A stretch of DNA of 49,493 bases from Candidatus Rokuibacteriota bacterium. GTDB taxonomy: Bacteria > Methylomirabilota > Methylomirabilia > Rokubacteriales > CSP1-6. Of this stretch, positions 43,963-49,493 are shown piece after piece (positions within the stretch are counted from its first letter, which is position 1; each line of letters begins with the position of its first letter). The translations under genes were made by a program, and so were the position numbers. The notes beneath the pieces were generated by a model that was not told where the DNA came from, did not search any database, and saw only the letters and a program-made list of their open reading frames with translations. The stretch is from positions 1 through 49,493 of the forward strand of contig JACQWC010000239.1 in assembly GCA_016209635.1 (NCBI GenBank), written 5' to 3'.

Positions 43963-44961
43963 CTAGCCTTCCGTCGCGATCGTCTTGAGCGCGTGGAGCT
44001 GGTCCCCATCGGCGCACGCGATCAGCACGTCCCCGGCCGCGAGCACCCGCTCCGGCGGGGGGTTGACGATGTTGCGTCGCGCGTCGGCCTCCCGGAGGGC
44101 GAAGACGATGACACCGGCGCGCTCCTGGATCCGGAGATCGCCGAGCGCCCGTCCCGCGACCGCCTCGCCGACGGCGACCTCCTGCACCCGGATCGCCCCC
44201 GTCTCCCGCAGCATGGCGTCGAGGAAGCCGACCACGTGCGGCCGCAGCATCTCGGAGGCGAGCCGGAGCGCGCCGATGCTGATGCTCGACACCACCGCGT
44301 CGGCGCCGGCCCGGTGGAGCTTCGGCCGCGACTCCTCGGCGACCACGCGGGAGACGATGCGCATCGTCGGATGCATCTCCCGCGCCGTCAGGATCACGAA
44401 GAGGTTGTCCTTGTCGGAGGGCAGGGTCGCGATGAGGCCGCGCGCCGTCTCGACGCGCACCCGCCGCAGCGTCTCGTTGATCGTCGCGTCGCCGATGACG
44501 TAGACGACCTCCTCCCCCAGCTCCTGCAGGACGGCTTCCTTTCCGGGATCGGCCTCGATGCAGACGAACGGCGTCCGCGTCGCCACCAGCTCCTGCACGA
44601 TGTGGCGTCCGGTCTCGCCGCCGCCGCAGACGACGATGTGATCGTGTAAACGCGCGATGCGCCGCTCCATGCTTCGTTTCTCCCACAGGTGCGAGATGTG
44701 GCCCTCGACCCAGAACGCGGTCACCGTGCTGAGCCCGTAGGCGACCGTGCCGAGCCCGAGGGTGATGAGCGCGATGGTGAAGGCGCGGCCGGCTGTCGAC
44801 AGGGGATGCGTCTCCCCGAACCCGACGGACGCCACGGTGATCACGGTCATGTACAGCGCGTCGAACATGGACCAGCCCTCGATCAGCTCGTAGCCGACGG
44901 TGCCGAAGGCGATGACGCCGACGAGGAGGACCACGATCTGCCAGATCGGCTGCCCGCTCAC
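43963..44961 (-). CDS. potassium channel with RCK (TrkA-N/TrkA-C) domains
   Basis: A 332-residue two-TM channel subunit. TM1 is WQIVVLLVGVIAFGTVGYEL, then the pore helix and selectivity filter TVASVGFGET, and TM2 FTIALITLGLGTVAYGLSTV. The filter reads SVGFGE, a variant of TVGYGD. The cytoplasmic part has a Rossmann RCK domain (HIVVCGGGETGRHIVQEL) and a C-terminal TrkA-C domain. The GTG at 44961 overlaps the HAD stop by 4 bases. RCK domains gate the channel by nucleotides or Ca2+. Confidence 0.9.
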   Translation of the reverse strand: MSGQPIWQIVVLLVGVIAFGTVGYELIEGWSMFDALYMTVITVASVGFGETHPLSTAGRAFTIALITLGLGTVAYGLSTVTAFWVEGHISHLWEKRSMERRIARLHDHIVVCGGGETGRHIVQELVATRTPFVCIEADPGKEAVLQELGEEVVYVIGDATINETLRRVRVETARGLIATLPSDKDNLFVILTAREMHPTMRIVSRVVAEESRPKLHRAGADAVVSSISIGALRLASEMLRPHVVGFLDAMLRETGAIRVQEVAVGEAVAGRALGDLRIQERAGVIVFALREADARRNIVNPPPERVLAAGDVLIACADGDQLHALKTIATEG

Positions 44962-45590
44962 GACCGGCGGGGCACGACGCCCGCGGCCGCGAGCTGCGCG
45001 CGAAGGTCGTCGCCGCGATCGACCCGGTAGAGGATCGCGCGCAGCCCGAGCGCCTCCGCGGCGCGGACGTTCGGCTCGTGATCGTCGACGAACACGCAAG
45101 CGGCCGGCGGGAGGTCGAGCCGCCGGCACGCGAGGGCCCAGATCTCGGGCTCCGGCTTGATGACCCCGACCTCCGCCGAGCAGACGATCTCGTCGAACAG
45201 GTCGGCGATGTCGAGGCCGTCGCGGAGCCGGGTCCGCAGCGTCGTGTCGGCGTTGCTGACGATGGCGAGGCGGTATGCGGGCCTGAGCGCGCGGAGGAGC
45301 TCGATGTTCTCGCCGATCGGGCCCTGCGCGGCGCGCCAGACGTCGTGGAGCGGCGGGAGCGGCCGGCCCGCCGCCTCCTCGAGCGCCTGGTGGGCGGCGG
45401 CGCGCCACGCGGCCGGCTCCGCCCGCCCGCGCTCGACCTCCCGCCACATGTCGCTCCCGTAGAGCGTGGCGAACACGCTGCCGCCCGGCAGCCCGTACTC
45501 TGCCTCCAGCCCGCGGGCGACGTCCCAGCGCATGTCCCAGATCACCCCGCCGAAATCGAGGAGGACGGCTCGCGGCGCGGGAGCGGTCAT
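44958..45590 (-). CDS. HAD-superfamily hydrolase
   Basis: A 210-residue HAD protein. Motif I is AVLLDFGGVIWDM, motif II LAIVSNADTTLRTR, the Lys VGVIKPEPEIWALACRRL and motif IV CVFVDDHEPNVRAAEALGL. The second Asp of motif I is Gly (DFGGV), as in the haloacid dehalogenase/epoxide-hydrolase-like subgroup, so it may not be a simple phosphatase. Its ATG lies 3 bases downstream of the lipoprotein stop. Confidence 0.85.
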   Translation of the reverse strand: MTAPAPRAVLLDFGGVIWDMRWDVARGLEAEYGLPGGSVFATLYGSDMWREVERGRAEPAAWRAAAHQALEEAAGRPLPPLHDVWRAAQGPIGENIELLRALRPAYRLAIVSNADTTLRTRLRDGLDIADLFDEIVCSAEVGVIKPEPEIWALACRRLDLPPAACVFVDDHEPNVRAAEALGLRAILYRVDRGDDLRAQLAAAGVVPRRS

Positions 45591-45593
45591 GCG

Positions 45594-45851
45594 CTAATAG
45601 CGCCCGCCCGGGCGGGGACTCGCCGGCTGCGGCTCGACCTTCTCGACCCGCGGGTTCACGGCGACCCAGCCGCGCTCCCGCATGCAGGCGTCGTCCAGCT
45701 TGCCGCTGCGGGAGCAGGCCGCGTGATCGCGCCGGAACTCCTCGACCGTGTATCGCTCGCCGATCTTCATCCACTGGCGCTCGTCCGTCGAGCCGCACCC
45801 GGCCAGCAGGACGGCGAGCCCGAGAGCGATGACGATGGCTCGATGGCGCAT
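45594..45851 (-). CDS. small lipoprotein, unknown
   Basis: An 85-residue protein. The signal MRHRAIVIALGLAVLLAGCG ends in the lipobox LAGC. The mature part has a hydrophilic domain with three further Cys. The ATG at 45851 is chosen over the longer frame from 45920 because it begins the signal peptide. On the minus strand TACAAT stands 9 bases before the ATG, again suggesting a short leader, but no -35 is clear. It heads the operon with the HAD, channel and LLM genes. Confidence 0.72.
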   Translation of the reverse strand: MRHRAIVIALGLAVLLAGCGSTDERQWMKIGERYTVEEFRRDHAACSRSGKLDDACMRERGWVAVNPRVEKVEPQPASPRPGGRY

Positions 45852-45966
45852 GTGCGCCGCATTGTACCGGGTGCGCGGCCCGAATGGGAGGGCCTGCCAG
45901 GTCAGCGCCTCCGCTACCAACGGTTGCGCCGCCGTCTCGGGGGTCGGTACCTCCCCCTCCGTGTCC

Positions 45967-46035
45967 GCCGAACGCCCGCTTCAGCGGCGGCGCCGAGCAA
46001 CGCGAGGTGCCGGCCACTGCAAGCTGAAGTTGGGC
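45967..46035 (-). repeat. degenerate attC-like site, end of array
   Basis: GCCGAAC (45967-45973) and GTTGGGC (46029-46035) bracket 69 bases, with inner arms CTTCAGC and GCTGAAG pairing perfectly. One base departs from the RYYYAAC core and the arm next to the right core has no spacer. It overlaps the 3' end of the gene at 45981, which is common for cassettes. It would close the array on the left. Confidence 0.45.
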
Positions 46036-46577
46036 TGGCTGTCGAAGTCGGCACCCTCCCACAGTTGCTCGACTTCGATGAGAAGGCCCCCGAGTTTGGT
46101 CGCTGCTTCCCGGCAACCTGCGATGATCGTCTCGTACGTTGCGTAGTCGCGAATCGCCTTGATCTGCCTAACGGCATGGGTCTTGGCAAGGAGGTCGGGA
46201 CAATCTGAGAATCGCCGCCGCAGGCCAGTCCAGAGGCCTGCGTCGAGTGGCGGGTGGAGCAGCGGCGTAAGTCCCGGACGTCCCAAGCCGCCGACGTACC
46301 CTGCGGTCTTGAGGTAGACATTCACCATCTTGGACGCCCAGCCGACGGAGAGTCTCGCCTCCTTGGCACACAGGCCCAGCGTTGCCGCGCGGTGCCACTG
46401 CGCGAACTCCGGCGGTGTGATCGGAGCACGGCTCGACCTCAGCAGGCGGGCGAAGTCGATGGAGCGGAGCAGCGGGTACACCCGTTCGCGGGACTTGACG
46501 GGTGCGCTCGAGTGGAGAGCCGACAGTACGGTCCAGCCAGCGTAGGTTGTGACGATCTGTGCCCGACAGTCGTTCAT
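45981..46577 (-). CDS. cassette-borne protein of unknown function
   Basis: A 198-residue protein that I place in a conserved hypothetical family but cannot name. It is mostly helical, with conserved-looking segments SVGWASKMVNVYLKTAGYVG and GLGRPGLTPLLHPPLDAGLW and a C-terminal GCREAATKLGGLLIEVEQLW. No signal peptide or membrane segment. The start at 46577 lies 24 bases after the attC core, typical of cassettes; the longer frame (to 46607) would run into the attC. GC is closer to the host than in the next cassettes. Confidence 0.65.
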   Translation of the reverse strand: MNDCRAQIVTTYAGWTVLSALHSSAPVKSRERVYPLLRSIDFARLLRSSRAPITPPEFAQWHRAATLGLCAKEARLSVGWASKMVNVYLKTAGYVGGLGRPGLTPLLHPPLDAGLWTGLRRRFSDCPDLLAKTHAVRQIKAIRDYATYETIIAGCREAATKLGGLLIEVEQLWEGADFDSQPNFSLQWPAPRVARRRR

Positions 46578-46601
46578 AGATCGATGATTCTGCTCTGCTC
46601 G

Positions 46602-46689
46602 GCCCAACGCTGCGGTTCAGCCGCCGCGCCGTTCAGGTCCGGCTGGCGACAGGGCAATCAACGCGGCCGGCTCCAACCGCTTGCTAGGC
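46602..46689 (-). repeat. attC site (88 bp)
   Basis: GCCCAAC (46602-46608) at one end and GCTAGGC (46683-46689; one base off GTTRRRY) at the other. Inner arms GCGGTTCAGCCG and CGGCTCCAACCGC pair with a small internal bulge, the hallmark of attC. In minus orientation it belongs to the cassette at 46788-47357. Confidence 0.7.
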
Positions 46690-46787
46690 CCAACTAGAGG
46701 GGTCATCATCGCAACCGCTTCCGAACCGCTGAACTGAGCGACGCGGAACCAGCGCCAGATCAAGGCATCACCGTGGGCAAATGCCCG

Positions 46788-47357
46788 TCAGCGACATGCG
46801 TCGCGACTAGACGGCATGATATTGATATTTTGAACGAGGCTGACCTGTCGTAGACAAAAGCCCGCATTACCGAGAAAGCCCTTAGGCATTTGCGGCAGGT
46901 GGAAAGCGACCATTGGATATTGCGCTATGAATTGCTTTCCTGAAGGAATGATCACCGCCGACTTCAGACCGATCCACGGTCCGAGTTGTTGTTGCATGAC
47001 TGCATCAGTGAATTGTGCCGGTATATCGATGTTCACGATTCTCATTTCACCCGCTTTCAGGGCGACCGGCTGGACCACTTCTGGTAGGTCGAGTATGTCT
47101 GTCCATTCCGTATCGAGCGGCTTTGCAAAGACTAGGCGAATCGATACAACCAGGACATCCTGATTGCCGGAGTTGATTAAGCTGAACCGCAGATGACGGG
47201 GATCCAAGTCTCGAGTGGAAAATATCGAGAAGGGAGGCAGTGGCTGAAACAACAGCCCCGGACGAGGGTAGTCGTAAACGTAGCTGTGACCCGCGGTGAA
47301 TCCAATCGCGACCACGGCCAAGAACAAAGGTAGCCATTCGCGAGTCCTCTTGAACAT
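46788..47357 (-). CDS. cassette-borne membrane-anchored protein, unknown
   Basis: A 189-residue protein. Residues 8-26 form one membrane segment (LPLFLAVVAIGFTAGHSYV) after MFKRTRE; the rest, about 160 residues, would be outside the cytoplasm by the positive-inside rule and looks like a beta-sandwich (HLRFSLINSGNQDVLVVSIR, MRIVNIDIP). The ATG at 47357 has GGTGG 6 bases upstream; a GTG at 47366 is possible. It lies 40 bases after the attC of the preceding cassette. A 98-base non-coding tail separates its stop from its own attC. Function unknown. Confidence 0.65.
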   Translation of the reverse strand: MFKRTREWLPLFLAVVAIGFTAGHSYVYDYPRPGLLFQPLPPFSIFSTRDLDPRHLRFSLINSGNQDVLVVSIRLVFAKPLDTEWTDILDLPEVVQPVALKAGEMRIVNIDIPAQFTDAVMQQQLGPWIGLKSAVIIPSGKQFIAQYPMVAFHLPQMPKGFLGNAGFCLRQVSLVQNINIMPSSRDACR

Positions 47358-47397
47358 GCTAACCACCCATTGCGGAGGAGGCCGTCGGGCCGATGAT

Positions 47398-47485
47398 GCC
47401 TAACCTCATGCTGTGTGGCGGGCCTGCACAGTCTGCGAAAACGGTACGTCGCTGGTGGCCCGTCCGCACCAGCTTGAGGTTAGGT
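47398..47485 (-). repeat. attC site (88 bp)
   Basis: GCCTAAC (47398-47404) and GTTAGGT (47479-47485) match RYYYAAC and GTTRRRY exactly. Inner arms CTCATGCTG and CAGCTTGAG pair with one mismatch, and the stem continues with GTGTGGCGGGC against GCCCGTCCGCAC. It belongs to the cyclase cassette (47492-48112), whose stop lies 7 bases away. It shares much internal sequence with the site at 48135. Confidence 0.85.
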
Positions 47486-47491
47486 CGACGG

Positions 47492-48112
47492 CTACGCTGC
47501 GAGGAGATTTATCTTTCTGCATTGAAATTGCGCTCCACCACGGATATTGCGTAGGGTGCGTGTAACTCGAAATACCTTGTAACCAACCGCGGGTGAGAAG
47601 TAGTCGTTGAAGACCCCGTTTGAGACGAGCACCTTGTACGCCGGTGACCCGCCCTTGTCCTTCACTGCATTTTGGAGCCGACAAGCGATATTCAGGGCCC
47701 GGCCCACATACTCCTTTCCCCCGTACATGGTCATCGGCGCGAGCGGTCCCTTCTCCACTCCAAATGTGAGTCCTGTTAGTGAAGGAGGGGTGTCAAGATA
47801 TCGCAACACGTCATTCCGGAACTCCTCCTTGAAGAATGAGCAGAGATCGCGCAGGAATGTCAGCAGTGCGGGCCCATTCGTCTTCGGTGGAAACAGCAGA
47901 ATCCACCCGTCCCCTGTGAACTTATATGGGTCAAAGAGAATGGTTTTCTGTGCTGCAGCCAAGTAGTGTTTCAACTTCGTAAGAAACTTCTGGAACCGCG
48001 ATACGTCCCCTTTCAAAGTCAGTTCCTCGATAATGTCTGAGGAGGAGCACATATCGAAGGCAACCACTATTGCGTCCCCAGCTAGATGCAGCCGAACGTA
48101 CTTCATAACCAT
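47492..48112 (-). CDS. cassette-borne class III nucleotidyl cyclase, single domain
   Basis: A 206-residue protein that is just one adenylate/guanylate cyclase homology domain. First metal Asp: Asp20 in AFDMCSS. Second metal Asp and base-specifying Lys: Lys64 and Asp68 in KFTGDGWILLF. Transition-state Asn and Arg: Asn141 and Arg145 in ALNIACRLQ. So the catalytic set appears intact; the usual base-reading Asp before the Asn looks replaced (EYVGRALN). No sensor, membrane or effector domain is attached. The start at 48112 lies 22 bases from the attC and has GGAG upstream. Product could be cAMP, cGMP, cCMP or cUMP. Stand-alone cyclases are known as Pycsar antiphage enzymes (PycC), but I see no recognisable Pycsar effector here. 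Confidence 0.75.
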   Translation of the reverse strand: MVMKYVRLHLAGDAIVVAFDMCSSSDIIEELTLKGDVSRFQKFLTKLKHYLAAAQKTILFDPYKFTGDGWILLFPPKTNGPALLTFLRDLCSFFKEEFRNDVLRYLDTPPSLTGLTFGVEKGPLAPMTMYGGKEYVGRALNIACRLQNAVKDKGGSPAYKVLVSNGVFNDYFSPAVGYKVFRVTRTLRNIRGGAQFQCRKINLLAA

Positions 48113-48134
48113 TGATGAAGTGCTCCTTTGGGCG

Positions 48135-48222
48135 ACCTAACGTGTTGCTGTGCGGCTGGCCAGCACGACGATGCAAAATGGCACGCCGCTTCCCGCCCGT
48201 CCGCACCAGCACATAGTTGGGC
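48135..48222 (-). repeat. attC site (88 bp)
   Basis: ACCTAAC (48135-48141) and GTTGGGC (48216-48222) fit the core consensus. Inner arms GTGTTGCTG and CAGCACATA pair with one unpaired base, and the inner sequence resembles the site at 47398 (shared CCCGTCCGCACCAGC). It belongs to the cassette at 48281-48673. Confidence 0.83.
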
Positions 48223-48280
48223 GGAATGCCTCAGTGTGCTTGGATAATCGGAAACTTATCCCACCGACCCTCATACGATT

Positions 48281-48673
48281 TCACTGAACCCCAATTGAGT
48301 CCTGCGCCGTGGAGGAACGGTCTGCCATCTCGTTTGGATGGGGGCATTTTCGAGAATTCGCTTTTCGCGTCAGAGTGAGAAAGTATAAAAACCGCAGCTG
48401 TGAACTATCGCCGACCGGGGGAACCAGAACGACCACGAGGAACAGGTCTCGCTGGATGTCTCCCTCAAAAAACGACTTGTCGATGTAAAAGCCATTCGCA
48501 TTCGAGATGCCCTTGACCTGGACCTTGAACGACTTGCCGTCCGGAATTGCGCACAGCATATCTACTCGACGAGTATTCCCTAGGGTGAACGTAACGTCGT
48601 AGCCCCGCCGAGACAGTTCCGCCCCGGTCGCTAGAACGGCAGCCGAAGATGTGTGTTGTGTAGCCCGTTTCAC
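48281..48673 (-). CDS. cassette-borne PD-(D/E)XK-fold-like protein
   Basis: A 130-residue protein with a layout like a PD-(D/E)XK nuclease core: Glu19 in TGAELSRRGYDVTF, Asp38 in NTRRVDMLCA and QVKG (Gln52, Lys54) in FKVQVKGISN. The Gln in place of the acidic residue occurs in many small family members, whose activity is unproven. The start is a GTG at 48673, close to a disrupted attC-like end to its right. The C-terminal 25 residues are polar. A nuclease or defence role is plausible but not shown. Confidence 0.6.
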   Translation of the reverse strand: MKRATQHTSSAAVLATGAELSRRGYDVTFTLGNTRRVDMLCAIPDGKSFKVQVKGISNANGFYIDKSFFEGDIQRDLFLVVVLVPPVGDSSQLRFLYFLTLTRKANSRKCPHPNEMADRSSTAQDSIGVQ

Positions 48674-48683
48674 GTTTCATGCC

Positions 48684-48727
48684 GCCCAAAACGCTCAGGC
48701 TGAGCGGCCGGCAAAGCCGGTCCGCTC
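48684..48727. repeat. disrupted attC-like end and hairpin at the IS boundary
   Basis: GCCCAAAAC (48684-48692) resembles the GCCCAAC core with two extra A. Next to it GAGCGGCCGGC-AAA-GCCGGTCCGCTC (48702-48727) forms a strong hairpin with one bulged T. No matching GTTRRRY partner appears before the IS gene, so the site seems interrupted here. Confidence 0.5.
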
Positions 48728-49493
48728 CGGTCCGTTGACTCTCATCCAGGCCTCCTCCTCACCACCCGGCAGGGTACGGTGAGTGCGGCCAAACACACAC
48801 CCTCCCACCGGGAGGGAGGAGGAGATGGGATGAGGTTCTATACCAAGCCGCATCGATACTACTGTGGCATCGACCTGCACGCGAGGCGGATGTACATCTG
48901 CGTGCTGGACGCGGAGGGCCAGGTGCGCGTGCATCGCAATGGCCCCGCGACGCCGGAGCACTTCCTCGCCACCATCGCGGCGTACCGCGAGGACCTGGTG
49001 GTGGCCGTGGAATGCATCTTCACGTGGTACTGGCTCGCCGATCTCTGCGCGCAGGAGGGGATCGCCTTCGTCCTCGGGCACGCCCTGTACATGAAGGCCA
49101 TCCACGGCGGCAAGGCGAAGAACGACAAGATCGACGCGCACAAGATTGCCGTGCTCGTGCGGGGCGGGATGCTGCCGATGGCCTACGTGTACCCGCGGGA
49201 GATGCGGGCGACGCGGGACCTCCTGCGGCGCCGGTGTCACTTCACGCGCAAGCGGGCCGAGCTGCTCACGCACATCCAAAACACGGCGAGCCAGTATCTC
49301 CTGCCCACGCTCGGCAAGATCGCCTACCACGGGAACCGCGGCGGGGTCGCCGCGCAATTTCGCGACCCTGAACCCCTCCGGAAATCACGCGTCGCGGAGC
49401 GCGCCGGCGCATCCACGACCGCGACGGTGCGACCACCGAACACGCCGCCGACGCCGCGGCCCGCGGGGAGGAGGCGAGCTGAGGGCGCGCGCG
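48702..49493 (+). mobile_element. IS110-superfamily insertion sequence, partial in window
   Basis: The transposase gene at 48830 and about 130 bases of non-coding sequence before it (48702-48829) form the left part of an element. The non-coding part holds the hairpin at 48702-48727 and CCTCCC-ACC-GGGAGG at 48801-48815. IS110-type elements lack long terminal inverted repeats and carry a non-coding RNA beside the transposase, so the left end cannot be fixed by sequence alone. The right end lies outside the window or the copy is truncated. Confidence 0.6.
48830..49493 (+). CDS. IS110-superfamily transposase, runs off the window
   Basis: The frame is open from the ATG at 48830 to the end of the window (221 residues, no stop), with GGGAGGGAGGAGG before the start inside a small hairpin. 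The N-terminal DEDD (RuvC-like) domain is clear: Asp15 in YCGIDLHARRMYICV, Glu61 in VAVECIFTWYWLADL, and Asp99/Asp102 in KNDKIDAHKIAVLV. IS110 similarity continues to about residue 184 (HGNRGGVAAQFRDP). The remaining residues are Pro/Arg/Ala-rich and not like the family, so a frameshift or truncation near 49380 is likely. The catalytic Ser domain is not in view. Confidence 0.8.
   Translation, partial: MRFYTKPHRYYCGIDLHARRMYICVLDAEGQVRVHRNGPATPEHFLATIAAYREDLVVAVECIFTWYWLADLCAQEGIAFVLGHALYMKAIHGGKAKNDKIDAHKIAVLVRGGMLPMAYVYPREMRATRDLLRRRCHFTRKRAELLTHIQNTASQYLLPTLGKIAYHGNRGGVAAQFRDPEPLRKSRVAERAGASTTATVRPPNTPPTPRPAGRRRAEGAR

Larger units (their letters stand above)
45967..48700 (-). mobile_element. 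integron cassette array without visible integrase
   Basis: Four minus-strand genes alternate with attC-like sites that lie at the 3' end of each gene. After each of the three clear sites the next gene starts 22 to 40 bases on, as is usual in cassettes. Three sites are 88 bp long; the leftmost is degenerate. GC content in the central cassettes is clearly lower than in the rest of the window. No tyrosine-recombinase integrase or attI is in the window, so the array is either far from its integrase or an orphan cluster. Confidence 0.75.

Noticed and set aside
40647-44009. A 1120-codon open frame on the minus strand
   Set aside because: It is antisense to the CoA transferase, enoyl-CoA hydratase and HExxH/DinB genes and out of frame with the LLM gene; no domain is visible.
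48695-49357. A 220-codon open frame on the minus strand
   Set aside because: Antisense to the IS110-type transposase, whose DEDD residues are clear.

Overview
The window is very GC-rich (around 70 %) and densely packed, with mostly co-directional genes that often overlap by 4 bases (ATGA/GTGA junctions) and many GTG or TTG starts. The content is that of a soil or sediment heterotroph: acyl-CoA dehydrogenases, CoA-transferases, enoyl-CoA hydratase, LLM-class oxidoreductases, and branched-chain amino acid and dipeptide ABC transporters. This resembles Candidatus Rokubacteria/Methylomirabilota or a high-GC proteobacterial lineage. That placement is inference from gene content; the window has no rRNA or other phylogenetic marker. 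I saw no tRNA, rRNA or CRISPR array.

Layout. 1-6655: end of an acyl-CoA dehydrogenase, an exported protein, HMG-CoA lyase-like enzyme, O-methyltransferase, citrate synthase (minus) divergent from a small helix-turn-helix protein, LLM oxidoreductase, SGNH lipoprotein and TerC. 6700-15367: a TetR regulator with an operator inside its own promoter, then an acyl-CoA ligase, a complete LivJHMGF importer, an amidohydrolase and an SDR protein. This looks like an uptake-plus-CoA-activation catabolic operon. The last two enzymes have lost key catalytic residues. 15378-24230: a second long run: dipeptide-type ABC importer (two permeases and a binding protein), a prolidase-like amidohydrolase, cyclase, methyltransferase, tRNA-dihydrouridine synthase, aldo/keto reductase, MaoC hydratase and a HAD phosphatase. 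24205-26562: a D-threonine-aldolase-like enzyme divergent from a class V aminotransferase.

26563-34866: a HicB/HicA toxin-antitoxin pair, a scarred intergenic stretch with gene remnants, a large thermolysin-like metallopeptidase (minus), a large zinc-ribbon/cyclase/AAA/TPR signalling protein and an unknown protein with a histone-like Lys tail. 34923-45851: a small exported protein, hot-dog hydratase, NfeD plus SPFH membrane pair, two acyl-CoA dehydrogenases, CoA transferase, enoyl-CoA hydratase, an HExxH/DinB fusion, LLM oxidoreductase, K+ channel, HAD hydrolase and lipoprotein.

45967-49493 is different in kind. GC drops and four minus-strand genes are each followed at the 3' end by an integron attC-like site. 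Three of these sites are exactly 88 bp with RYYYAAC/GTTRRRY-type ends and pairing inner arms; a fourth is degenerate. The cassettes encode two unknown proteins (one membrane-anchored), a stand-alone class III nucleotidyl cyclase and a PD-(D/E)XK-like protein. No integron integrase is visible. An IS110-superfamily transposase gene abuts a disrupted attC-like end at the right side and runs off the window. This cassette array with its IS is the most unusual part of the window.

Two promoters (before 25402 and 35293) share the layout TTGACC-N17-TAGACT-N7-ATG, implying leaderless mRNAs. A third (before 30681, minus) is similar.
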